DNA of 19,123 nucleotides from assembly GCA_949286295.1 (NCBI GenBank), contig CASECK010000011.1, forward strand, positions 1-19,123, given 5' to 3'. Below, piece by piece: positions 6,858 to 14,574 of this stretch (position 1 is its first letter; each line of letters starts with the position of its first letter). The notes under the pieces were generated by a model, which ran no database searches, was not told the DNA's origin, and saw only the letters and a program-made list of their open reading frames with translations. The position numbers and the translations under genes were made by a program. The stretch is from an uncultured bacterium (GTDB lineage: Bacteria > Bacillota > Clostridia > Oscillospirales > Oscillospiraceae).

Positions 6858-8873
6858 ATGGAACAAGAGCAATCCTTGAATGAAAAGGTCAGCAAAATCG
6901 AAGAGGAGATGCAGGAGAAGAACGTCATCCCCAAGTACCGGGAGATTACAGGCAAGCTGCAAATTATCCCGCTGGTGATGAGCACGCTGTTCATCCTGCT
7001 GTCCATCAACTGGGCCTTTGACCTGCGCCTTTGCCTGAACATCATCATGCAGCCCTACACCTTCTACTATCTGGTGGCCGGGCTGTGCGCCCCCCTGGCG
7101 TTTCTCTATATCCCGATGACAAAAAAGGCGGCCCGGGACAGCACCCGGGACCGGGTCTTCTGGATCGACCTGGTTTTGGCCATGCTGATTCTGGCGGCCA
7201 ACCTCTACCTGGCCTACAACGCCTATAATATTTATACCTACGGCTGGGAGCGCATCGCGCCTCCCCTGGCCACGGCGATCTCGGTGTTCCTGTGGATCAT
7301 CTACGTGGATATGGCCCGCCGCAGCGCCGGCTGGGTGCTCACCGTCATCATCGCCCTGTTCTCCGCCCTGCCCATCTACACCCAGTATCTGCCCGGTATT
7401 CTCAACGGCCTGCACAAGGACTTCCTGCTCACCGCGCAGATGCACATCCTGGGCACGGACAGCGGCATGGGCACCCTGATGCGCACCTTCTGCGAGATTG
7501 TGCTGCCCTACACCATCTTTGGCACCGTCATCGTGGCCTGCGGCGGCGGCGAGTTCTTCCTGAACGTGGCCATGCGCTTTTTCGGCCGGTTCCGGGGTGG
7601 TATGGCGAAGGTGGCCGTAGTCTCCAGCGCGCTGTTCGGCTCCATCAGCGGCAACCCGGTGGTAAACGTCATGACCACCGGCAGCGTGACCATCCCCGCC
7701 ATGAAGAAGAGCGGCTTTGAGCCGAACATGGCCGGCGCGGTAGAGGCCTGCGCGTCCACCGCCGGCACCATGACGCCGCCCATTATGGGCACGGCCTCCT
7801 TCGTGATGGCCTCCATGCTGGGCATCAGCTATACCGAGGTGGCCACCGCCGCCATCTTCCCCATTTTGACCTACTATCTGTGCGTGCTGTTCGCCGTGGA
7901 CTTCTACGCGGCCAAGAAGGGCCTGCACGGCCTGTCCAAGGAAGAGATTCCCAAGATGCGGGACACCGTCAAGACCGGATGGTTCTTCGTCCCCACCATC
8001 GCCATTCTGATTTTCTACATCTTCGTGCTGCGCCAGGTGCCCAAGGCGGCCCTGTGGGCCTCGCTGTGCGCCTTCGTGCTGACCCAGCTCAATAAGAACA
8101 GCCGCCTGAGCTGGCGGCAGATTGCCGACATGATTCTGGGCATCGGCAAAAACTGCATGGAGGTCATCGGCGTCATGATGGGCGTGGGGTTCATCATGGG
8201 TTCCTTCTCGATGACCGGCCTGGGCGTGTCCTTCCCCCACGAGGTGTATGTGCTGGCCGGCGGCAACGTGATTTTGCTGGTGTTCCTGACCGCCTTTGCC
8301 AGCCTGCTCATGGGCATGGGCATGACCACCATCTGCTGCTACATCTTCCTGGCCGTCACCATCGCGCCGGCGCTGACCGAGGCCGGCCTGGACCTGATGT
8401 CGGTGCATATGTTCCTGCTGTACTGCGGGATGCTCTCCTACATCACGCCCCCTGTGGCCGTGGCCACCATCCCGGCCGCCATGCTCTCCGGAGGCGACGC
8501 CATGAAGATAGGTCTGAACGCCTGCCGCCTGGGCGCGACGCTGTTTGTGGTGCCCTTCCTCTTCGTGGCCAACCCGTCTCTGCTGCTCAGGGGGGACAGC
8601 GTGCTGTTCACCGTGAAGTCCATGCTGATTGTGGTGCTGGCCGTGTTCGTGATGACCCAGGCGCTGGAGAACTATATCCTCGGCATAGGGCCGGTTCAGA
8701 TGAAACGGGTGCCAAATCTCATCCTGCGCACCGCGCTGGTGCTCACGTGCATGATTTTCGGCCTGCCCTCCATCGCCTCTGACATCATCGGCGGCGCCAT
8801 CCTCCTGGCCGTCTGCATCCCCCTGGTCATCCACCAGACACGGCTTAAGCAGAAAATGGCCCCGACCCTGTAA
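6858..8873 (+). CDS. TRAP transporter fused permease (4TM/12TM, DctQM-type)
   Basis: The 671-residue polytopic membrane protein fuses the small and large TRAP membrane subunits, the usual form in TAXI systems. After a charged N-terminus (about 30 residues, EKVSKIEEEMQEKN) come roughly four helices of the small-subunit domain up to about residue 180. The long DctM-like domain follows. Its signature region is near residues 257-320, with LFGSISGNPVVNVMTTGSVTIP and TPPIMGTASF; a second related re-entrant segment, YITPPVAVATIPAA, lies further on. Uptake is driven by an ion gradient, commonly Na+. The ATG is 7 nt after AAGAAGGAGG (6841-6850), an excellent ribosome site, so the in-frame ATG at 6789 is rejected. 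It pairs with the lipoprotein gene just upstream and presumably imports the substrate of the flanking enzymes. Confidence 0.94.
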   Translation: MEQEQSLNEKVSKIEEEMQEKNVIPKYREITGKLQIIPLVMSTLFILLSINWAFDLRLCLNIIMQPYTFYYLVAGLCAPLAFLYIPMTKKAARDSTRDRVFWIDLVLAMLILAANLYLAYNAYNIYTYGWERIAPPLATAISVFLWIIYVDMARRSAGWVLTVIIALFSALPIYTQYLPGILNGLHKDFLLTAQMHILGTDSGMGTLMRTFCEIVLPYTIFGTVIVACGGGEFFLNVAMRFFGRFRGGMAKVAVVSSALFGSISGNPVVNVMTTGSVTIPAMKKSGFEPNMAGAVEACASTAGTMTPPIMGTASFVMASMLGISYTEVATAAIFPILTYYLCVLFAVDFYAAKKGLHGLSKEEIPKMRDTVKTGWFFVPTIAILIFYIFVLRQVPKAALWASLCAFVLTQLNKNSRLSWRQIADMILGIGKNCMEVIGVMMGVGFIMGSFSMTGLGVSFPHEVYVLAGGNVILLVFLTAFASLLMGMGMTTICCYIFLAVTIAPALTEAGLDLMSVHMFLLYCGMLSYITPPVAVATIPAAMLSGGDAMKIGLNACRLGATLFVVPFLFVANPSLLLRGDSVLFTVKSMLIVVLAVFVMTQALENYILGIGPVQMKRVPNLILRTALVLTCMIFGLPSIASDIIGGAILLAVCIPLVIHQTRLKQKMAPTL

Positions 8874-8883
8874 CACATCACAA

Positions 8884-8919
8884 AAGATGCCCACCATAGA
8901 CGAGTATGGTGGGCATCTT
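8884..8919 (+). promoter_or_regulatory. Perfect 15-bp intergenic hairpin after the TRAP permease gene
   Basis: AAGATGCCCACCATA (8884-8898) and its exact complement at 8905-8919 surround a GACGAG loop, 10 nt after the permease stop and just before the ribosome site of the CoA-transferase (AAGGAG at 8924-8929). No U-tract follows, so full termination on the + strand is unlikely. It is better explained as an mRNA 3'-end stabiliser, processing site or partial attenuator. On the - strand the stem would be followed by TTTTGTGATG, a weak terminator shape, but no - strand gene ends here. Confidence 0.75.
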
Positions 8920-8938
8920 ACGGAAGGAGCACAGCACT

Positions 8939-10525
8939 ATGGCAGAACTGATTCAGGCCGAAGAGGTGGCCCGCCTGATTCCCGACAGGGCCAGCGTGGC
9001 CGTGGGGGGACTGGTGGGCTCCGGTCACCCGGAAGCCATCACCGCGGCCCTGGGCCGCAGCTATGAGCAGTGCGGCCGCCCCCGGGACCTGACGCTGATT
9101 TTCAGCGCCGGCCAGGGGGACGGAAAGAGCCGGGGGCTGGGCCACTTCGCCCAGCCCGGTATGCTCCGGCGGGTGATTGGCGGGCACTGGAACTGGGCCC
9201 CGGCCCTGGGCCGGATGGCGGTGGACGGGGAGGTGGAGGCCTATAATCTGCCCCAGGGCACCCTGACCCAGCTGTTTCACAGCATCGCCGGGAAAAAGCC
9301 GGGGGTCATCACCAAGGTGGGACTGAACACCTATGTGGACCCCCGGGTGGAGGGCGGAAAGCTCAACAGCCGCACCACCGAAGAGTTGGTCCAGGTGCTG
9401 GAGCTGGGCGGGGAGGAGTGGCTGTGGTACAAGCCCTTCCCCATCACGGTGGCCCTGCTGCGGGGGACCACCGCCGACTCCCACGGGAACGTCACCACCG
9501 AGCGGGAGTCCGCCCTGCTGGAGATTCTGACCATCGCCCAGGCGGCCAGGAACTGCGGGGGAATCGTGGTGGTGCAGGTGGAGCGCATGGTCCCTCATGG
9601 GACCCTGAACCCCTCCCATGTCAAGATTCCCGGCATCTTGGTGGACTACATCGTGGTGGCCCAGCGCCCGGAGGAGCATATGCAGACCTACGCCGAGCAG
9701 TATAACCCCTCCTTCTCCGGAGAGGCCCGAATCAAGCTGTCCGAGGTCCCCCCCATGCCCCTGAGCTGGCGCAAGGTGGTGGCCCGCCGGGCCGCCATGG
9801 AGCTGACCCCCAACGTGGTGGTAAACCTGGGCATCGGGGTGCCCGAGGGGGTGGCCAACGTGGCCAACGAGGAGAACGTGAGCGGCGCGATGACCCTGAC
9901 CGTGGAGGCCGGGGGAATCGGCGGCGTCCCCGCCGGCGGGCTGAATTTCGGCGCGGTGTACAACGCCGAGGCCCTGGTGGAGCACTCCCAGCAGTTTGAC
10001 TTCTACGACGGCGGCGGGCTGGACATCGCCTTTCTGGGCCTGGCCCAGACCGACGGGGAGGGCAACATCAACGTCAGCAAATTCAACGGCCGGGTGGCCG
10101 GCAGCGGCGGGTTTATCAACATCAGCCAAAACGCCAAGAAGGTGGTGTTTTGCGGCAGCTTTACCACCGGTGGGCTGGAGGTGACGGTACAGGACGGCGG
10201 AATCCGGATTTTGCGGGAGGGGTCGGTGAAGAAGTTTGTCTCCCATGTGGAGCAGATTACCTTCAGCGGCAAGACCGCCCGGCAGATGCGCCAGCAGGTG
10301 CTGTACGTGACCGAGCGGGCGGTGTTCCGCCTGCTGCCCGAGGGCATGGTGCTCACCGAGATTGCCCCCGGCGTGTCCGTGGAGCGGGACATCCTGCCCC
10401 ATATGGAGTTTCAGCCCATTGTCTCCAAGCAGCTAAAACAGATGGATGCCCGCCTGTTCCGGGAGGAGAAGCTGGGCCTGGCCGGCCAGCTGGCGGAATA
10501 TCCGCGGAAACACAAGGGGGAATAA
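8939..10525 (+). CDS. Class I CoA-transferase, fused alpha-beta (YdiF / propionate CoA-transferase-like)
   Basis: The 528-residue protein contains both halves of a class I CoA-transferase in one chain. The N-terminal half (about 1-270) has VAVGGLVGSGHPEAITAAL, and the C-terminal half starts near WRKVVARRAAMEL. The probable catalytic glutamate, which forms the covalent glutamyl-CoA thioester, is Glu323 in TLTVEAGGIGGVPAGG. These enzymes swap CoA between acetyl- or propionyl-CoA and other short-chain acids, so substrate activation or product release costs no ATP. The cluster therefore has two unrelated CoA-transferases. The start at 8939 (MAELIQ) is 9 nt after AAGGAG; an in-frame ATG at 8906 lies inside the hairpin. 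The next gene begins 2 nt after the stop, so the two are translationally coupled. Confidence 0.92.
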   Translation: MAELIQAEEVARLIPDRASVAVGGLVGSGHPEAITAALGRSYEQCGRPRDLTLIFSAGQGDGKSRGLGHFAQPGMLRRVIGGHWNWAPALGRMAVDGEVEAYNLPQGTLTQLFHSIAGKKPGVITKVGLNTYVDPRVEGGKLNSRTTEELVQVLELGGEEWLWYKPFPITVALLRGTTADSHGNVTTERESALLEILTIAQAARNCGGIVVVQVERMVPHGTLNPSHVKIPGILVDYIVVAQRPEEHMQTYAEQYNPSFSGEARIKLSEVPPMPLSWRKVVARRAAMELTPNVVVNLGIGVPEGVANVANEENVSGAMTLTVEAGGIGGVPAGGLNFGAVYNAEALVEHSQQFDFYDGGGLDIAFLGLAQTDGEGNINVSKFNGRVAGSGGFINISQNAKKVVFCGSFTTGGLEVTVQDGGIRILREGSVKKFVSHVEQITFSGKTARQMRQQVLYVTERAVFRLLPEGMVLTEIAPGVSVERDILPHMEFQPIVSKQLKQMDARLFREEKLGLAGQLAEYPRKHKGE

Positions 10526-10527
10526 GC

Positions 10528-10818
10528 GTGGGACACATTCTGGAGACCGTGATGCTGGTGTGCTTCGGCCTGTCCTGGCCGCTGAATGTGGCCAAGGCCT
10601 ACCGGGCCGGCACCACCAAGGGGACCAGCCTCCCCTTCATTATCCTGATCGCCACGGGCTATGTGGCGGGCATCAGCGCGAAGCTTGTCACCGGGCAGTT
10701 CAACTATGTGCTGGCCGTCTATGTGCTCAACCTGGTCATCGTGCTGACCAATGTGGCGGTGTATTTCAGAAACCTGGCTCTGGACAAGGGCCGTGCGGCT
10801 GGCGGGGCCGCGCGCTGA
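10528..10818 (+). CDS. Small three-helix membrane protein, possibly SemiSWEET/PQ-loop-like
   Basis: This 96-residue hydrophobic protein starts with GTG 2 nt after the CoA-transferase stop, with AAGGGGG upstream inside that gene. Three membrane segments can be placed at about residues 4-20, 34-53 and 58-80, leaving a short basic tail (ALDKGRAAGGAAR). Between helices 1 and 2 is SWPLNVAKAYRAGTTKGTS, which loosely recalls the proline-plus-Lys-x-G-x-S pattern of SemiSWEET/PQ-loop sugar transporters. The spacing differs from the textbook PQ motif, so the family is uncertain. The size (about 90-100 residues, three helices) fits a SemiSWEET half-transporter that works as a dimer. Its place in a catabolic run suggests transport or a small accessory of the TRAP system. 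The reading frame is well supported by coupling and composition; the function is not. Confidence 0.72.
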   Translation: MGHILETVMLVCFGLSWPLNVAKAYRAGTTKGTSLPFIILIATGYVAGISAKLVTGQFNYVLAVYVLNLVIVLTNVAVYFRNLALDKGRAAGGAAR

Positions 10819-10827
10819 AGAGAGGCC

Positions 10828-10850
10828 GCGGGGTGGGCGGAGGACCCCGC
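10828..10850 (+). other. GC-rich hairpin upstream of the DUF1537 kinase gene
   Basis: GCGGGG (10828-10833) pairs with CCCCGC (10845-10850), with an alternative GGGCGG/CCGCCC pairing inside. It sits in the 69-nt gap before the kinase gene and has no T-tract. It is similar in kind to the other intergenic hairpins of this gene run. Chance is possible in such GC-rich sequence. Confidence 0.3.
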
Positions 10851-10887
10851 CCGCCGGTCCAATCATGAGACCGAGGAGGACACAGCA

Positions 10888-12315
10888 ATGATACAGCCGC
10901 GCAGTTGCAGTATTTTATCAAGTTATCCCCTTCCCGACACCCAGGCGCTGGAGCGCGCCTTGAGGGAGGAGGTGGAGAAAAACCGCCGGAAGATTGTGGT
11001 CCTGGACGACGACCCCACCGGCGTGCAGACGGTCCATGACATTTACGTCTACACAGACTGGACGCTGGACAGCCTGCGCCGCGCCTTTGCCGCGCCGGAG
11101 CGGCTGTTCTACATCCTGACCAACAGCCGCAGCTTCACCGAGGAGGAGACGGCGAAGGCGCACACGGAGATTGCCCGGCGGGTGGACCAGGTGGCCAAAG
11201 AGACCGGCATGGAGTACCTGATGATCAGCCGCAGCGACTCCACCCTCCGGGGCCACTACCCCCTGGAGACCCAGCTGCTGCGCCAGGTGGCGGAGGAGGA
11301 GAACAGCTGGAAGATGGACGGGGAGATTCTCTGTCCCTACTTCAAGGAGGGCGGCCGGTTCACCCTGAACAACATCCACTATGTGCGCTACGGGGGCACG
11401 CTGGTCCCCTGCGCCCAGACGGAGTTTGCCAAGGACAAGGTGTTTGGCTATACCTCCAGCGACCTGCGGGAGTATATCCAGGAAAAGACCGGTGGTGCCT
11501 TCCCCGCCCGGGAGGTGAAGAGCATCAGCCTGGACAGCCTCCGGACCCTGGACTACGACCGGATTCTGGAGCAACTGATGCAGGTGAGCGGTTTTGGCAA
11601 GGTGGTGGTCAACGCCGTGGACGACTGCGACGTGGAGGCCTTCGCCGTGGCCCTGTACCGGGCGCTGGAGCGGGGGAAGCACTTTACCATCCGTTGCGCC
11701 GCCGCCCTGGTGAAGGCCGTGGGGGGAATCTCCTCCCAGCCCCTGCTCAGGCGGGAGCAGATGGTGGCCCCCGGGACGTCCCGGGGGGGCATCATCGTGG
11801 TGGGCAGTCACACCCAAAAGACCACCGCCCAGCTGGAGGAGCTGAAGCAGCTGCGGGGCATCGACTTTCTGGAGCTGGACAGCGACAAGGTCCTGGTGCC
11901 CGGCGCCTTGGAGGAGGAGGTGGCGCGGGTCGTCCGCCGCTGCGGAGAGCAGATTGCCAGGGGCGTGACCTGCTGCGTATCCACCAGACGGGCGCTGCTC
12001 ACCTGTCCCGGGGACACCGACGAGACCATCCTGGCCCGGGGCATGGCCATCAGCGACGCGGTGCAGCGCTGCGTGGGCCAGCTGCCTGTGGCGCCGGCCT
12101 TTGTGGTGGCCAAGGGCGGCATCACCAGCAGCGACGTGGGCACCAAGGCCCTGAAGGTCCGGCGGGCCAAGGTGCTGGGCCAGATTCGCCCCGGCGTCCC
12201 CGTCTGGCAGACCGGCCCGGAGAGCGCCTTCCCCGGCGTACCCTATGTCATCTTCCCCGGCAACGTGGGGGAGGTGTCCACCCTGCGGGAGGCGGTGGAG
12301 ATTCTGTTGGGATGA
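10888..12315 (+). CDS. Four-carbon acid-sugar kinase family protein (DUF1537, OtnK/DtnK-like)
   Basis: The 475-residue protein is a full-length DUF1537 kinase. The N-terminal sugar-binding domain begins with VVLDDDPTGVQTVHD (Asp40-Asp42), and SRSDSTLRGHYPLE lies near residues 114-126. The C-terminal nucleotide-binding domain contains VVAKGGITSSDVGTKAL (Gly410-Gly411) and ends with PYVIFPGNVGE. Characterised relatives phosphorylate the terminal hydroxyl of 3-oxo-tetronate (OtnK) or D-threonate (DtnK) with ATP. They usually sit with a GarR/LtnD-type dehydrogenase and either a PdxA2-type dehydrogenase or a class II aldolase. Here a GarR-like enzyme is present, but no aldolase or PdxA2 appears in the window. 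GAGGAGGA at 10873-10880 supports the ATG. This is the last gene before a strong terminator. The exact four-carbon (or other) acid substrate is open. Confidence 0.9.
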   Translation: MIQPRSCSILSSYPLPDTQALERALREEVEKNRRKIVVLDDDPTGVQTVHDIYVYTDWTLDSLRRAFAAPERLFYILTNSRSFTEEETAKAHTEIARRVDQVAKETGMEYLMISRSDSTLRGHYPLETQLLRQVAEEENSWKMDGEILCPYFKEGGRFTLNNIHYVRYGGTLVPCAQTEFAKDKVFGYTSSDLREYIQEKTGGAFPAREVKSISLDSLRTLDYDRILEQLMQVSGFGKVVVNAVDDCDVEAFAVALYRALERGKHFTIRCAAALVKAVGGISSQPLLRREQMVAPGTSRGGIIVVGSHTQKTTAQLEELKQLRGIDFLELDSDKVLVPGALEEEVARVVRRCGEQIARGVTCCVSTRRALLTCPGDTDETILARGMAISDAVQRCVGQLPVAPAFVVAKGGITSSDVGTKALKVRRAKVLGQIRPGVPVWQTGPESAFPGVPYVIFPGNVGEVSTLREAVEILLG

Positions 12316-12342
12316 ACCGCCCCGGCGGGAATCCCATGAACA

Positions 12343-12385
12343 ACGCGGACCCCTGAGACCGGAACACGGTCTCAGGGGTCCGCGT
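12343..12385. terminator. Bidirectional terminator between convergent genes
   Basis: An 18-bp perfect stem, ACGCGGACCCCTGAGACC (12343-12360) with its complement at 12368-12385, closes a 7-nt GGAACAC loop. It lies between the kinase stop (+) and the ABC exporter stop (-), exactly where convergent transcripts need to end. T-runs beside it are short (TGTTCG), so release may depend mostly on stem strength or Rho. Confidence 0.85.
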
Positions 12386-12420
12386 GTTCGCGCCCGCGGC
12401 GGGGGGAGGCGGGACGCCGG

Positions 12421-14574
12421 TCAGGACAGCTGGAACTGTCCGGTGTACAGCCGGTAGTACCGGCCCTTCTTTTCCAGCAGCTGTTCGTGGTCGCCCTTCT
12501 CCTCAATCTGGCCGTGCTCGATGACCACGATGCAGTTGGAGTTGCGCACGGTGGACAGCCGGTGGGCGATGACAAACACCGTCCTGCCCTCCATCAGCGC
12601 GTCCATGCCCTTTTGAATCAGAGCCTCGGTCCGGGTGTCGATGGAGGAGGTGGCCTCGTCCAGAATCATCACCGGCGGGTCGGCCACGGCGGCCCGGGCG
12701 ATGGCCAGCAGCTGCCGCTGGCCCTGGGAGAGGTTGCCTCCGTCGCCGGTGACCATGGTCTGATACCCCTCGGGCAGCCGGCGGATGAAGGAGTGGGCGT
12801 TGGCGCTCTTGGCGGCGGCGATGCACTCCTCGTCGGTGGCGTCCAGCCGGCCGTAGCGGATATTGTCCATGATGGTGCCGGTGAACAGGTGGGTGTCCTG
12901 GAGCACCGCCCCCAGGGAGCGGCGCAGGTCGTCCTTGCGGATGGAGGTCACGCTGATGCCGTCGTAGGTAATCAGCCCGCCCTCAATTTCATAGAAGCGG
13001 TTAATCAGGTTGGTGATGGTGGTCTTGCCCGCCCCGGTGGAGCCCACGAAGGCAATCTTCTGTCCGGGGTTGGCGTAGACGGACACATCCTTCAGGATGC
13101 GCTTGCCCGGAACGTAGGAGAAGTCCACATGGTTAAAGCGCACGGCCCCCTTCAGCTCGGTGAGATAGCAGTCCTCGCCGGGCACGTTGCGCACGGCGCC
13201 GCGAATCTTGTGCAGGGACATGGCCCCGGTGTGGTCCGGGTATTTCCAGGCCCAGCCGTGACCGGACAGAGAGGCCAGGTCCTTCACCTCTTCCAGCGAC
13301 CCATCCGGGGCCACCTTGACCCAGATTCCCTGCTGGGAGTCCACGCCGGGGGGCAGCAGCTTCAGTCCGCCCTCCTCCCGGTTGGCCTGCCCTAACTCTG
13401 TGAGGACGCCGTCTGCGTCCAGCACGGGGACCAGGGCCATGCCGCAGCTCCTGGGGGTTTTCCAGGCCCAGGCGCGGGGCCGTCCGGGGCCGGAGAAGGG
13501 GGACAGGGTGCCGTTGGCGTCCTTCTCCGCCTGCACCAGGGTGACCACGCCCTGGTCCACCTCCGGCGGGGTGTCCATCACGTCGAAGATGCGCTCGGCC
13601 CCCGCCAGGGCGGACAGCAGGGTGGTCATCTGCTGGGAAATCTGGTTCAGGGGCTGGCCCACCTGCTTGGAGTAGTTGAGGTAGACCACCAGTCCCCCCA
13701 GGTCAAAGCCCTGCAGAACGGACAGCAGTCCTCCGAAGGCGGCGGTCAGGGCGTAGCTGATGTTCATCAGGTTGCCCGACACGGGCATGATCATGATGGA
13801 GTAGAAGTTGGCCTTCCGGGCGGCGTCCCGGTAGGCGGTGTTCAGCCCCTGAAAGCGCTGCTTGGCCTGCTCCTCGTGGGTGAAGGCCTTGACCACCTTC
13901 AGCCCCTCGATAATCTCCTGAATCTCGCCGTTCACGTCGCCCAGGGCGGCCTGCTGCTGCCGGTAGTACTTCCGGCTGCGGCTGCCCAGGGTTTTGAAGA
14001 GGTACACCGTGACGGCCAGCAGCAGGGCGGTGACCAGGAACAGCTTCCAGTTGATGAACAGCATCATCCCCACCAGGCCCACGAACATCAGCACGCTGGA
14101 GCACAGGGAGACCACGCTCTGCTCCAGGGCCATCTGCACATTGTCCGCGTCGTTGGTGAACCGGCTCATCAGTTCCCCGTGGGGGTGCTGGTCAAAATAG
14201 CTCAGAGGCAGGGCCTGGAGGCGGTCAAACAGCTCCTTGCGCAGGCGGTTGACTCCCCGCTGCGCCAGGCGCACCATGACGGCGGACTGGCAGTAGGTGG
14301 CCGCGCAGCCCACCAGGTAGACCCCCACTAGCTTCAGGATGGACAGTCCCAGCCCGGCAAAGTCGGTGCAGCCGGACCAGATAAAGTTGTTGATGATGTC
14401 CCGCATCATATAGGAGCCGCCCAGGTTGGTGAACACGGACAGCACCAAAAACAGGAATACCGCCGCCAGGGGCAGCTTGCTCCGGGTCAGATAGCCCGCC
14501 AGGCGGCGGACGGTCCGGCCCATATTTTTCGGCTTGGAGTAGCCCCCTTTTGGGGCGTGATTGGGTCCGGGCAT
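12421..14574 (-). CDS. ABC exporter half, canonical ATPase, with a large inter-domain insert
   Basis: This 717-residue type IV (type I exporter) protein has a six-helix membrane domain (about 30-330) fused to an ATPase domain (about 474-717). Walker A is GSTGAGKTT (Gly511-Thr519), the signature LSQGQ is at 615-619, and Walker B ends ILDEATSS with the catalytic Glu640, so this is the hydrolysis-competent partner. Usual half-exporters have about 590 residues. The extra length is an insert at about residues 343-472 between the two domains, with two WAWK motifs (369-372 and 441-444). The start ATG overlaps the stop of the upstream ABC gene as TAATG, giving strict coupling and suggesting a 1:1 heterodimer. 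It probably exports a drug or other amphipathic compound, controlled by the MarR regulator upstream. Substrate unknown. Confidence 0.95.
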   Translation of the reverse strand: MPGPNHAPKGGYSKPKNMGRTVRRLAGYLTRSKLPLAAVFLFLVLSVFTNLGGSYMMRDIINNFIWSGCTDFAGLGLSILKLVGVYLVGCAATYCQSAVMVRLAQRGVNRLRKELFDRLQALPLSYFDQHPHGELMSRFTNDADNVQMALEQSVVSLCSSVLMFVGLVGMMLFINWKLFLVTALLLAVTVYLFKTLGSRSRKYYRQQQAALGDVNGEIQEIIEGLKVVKAFTHEEQAKQRFQGLNTAYRDAARKANFYSIMIMPVSGNLMNISYALTAAFGGLLSVLQGFDLGGLVVYLNYSKQVGQPLNQISQQMTTLLSALAGAERIFDVMDTPPEVDQGVVTLVQAEKDANGTLSPFSGPGRPRAWAWKTPRSCGMALVPVLDADGVLTELGQANREEGGLKLLPPGVDSQQGIWVKVAPDGSLEEVKDLASLSGHGWAWKYPDHTGAMSLHKIRGAVRNVPGEDCYLTELKGAVRFNHVDFSYVPGKRILKDVSVYANPGQKIAFVGSTGAGKTTITNLINRFYEIEGGLITYDGISVTSIRKDDLRRSLGAVLQDTHLFTGTIMDNIRYGRLDATDEECIAAAKSANAHSFIRRLPEGYQTMVTGDGGNLSQGQRQLLAIARAAVADPPVMILDEATSSIDTRTEALIQKGMDALMEGRTVFVIAHRLSTVRNSNCIVVIEHGQIEEKGDHEQLLEKKGRYYRLYTGQFQLS

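Noticed and set aside
6696..8897. 733-codon - strand frame opposite the TRAP permease
   Set aside because: Rich in His, Gln and Gly, the mirror of hydrophobic codons of the permease; no domain or ribosome site.
8918..10402. 494-codon - strand frame opposite the class I CoA-transferase
   Set aside because: Shadow of a recognised gene with no family resemblance of its own.
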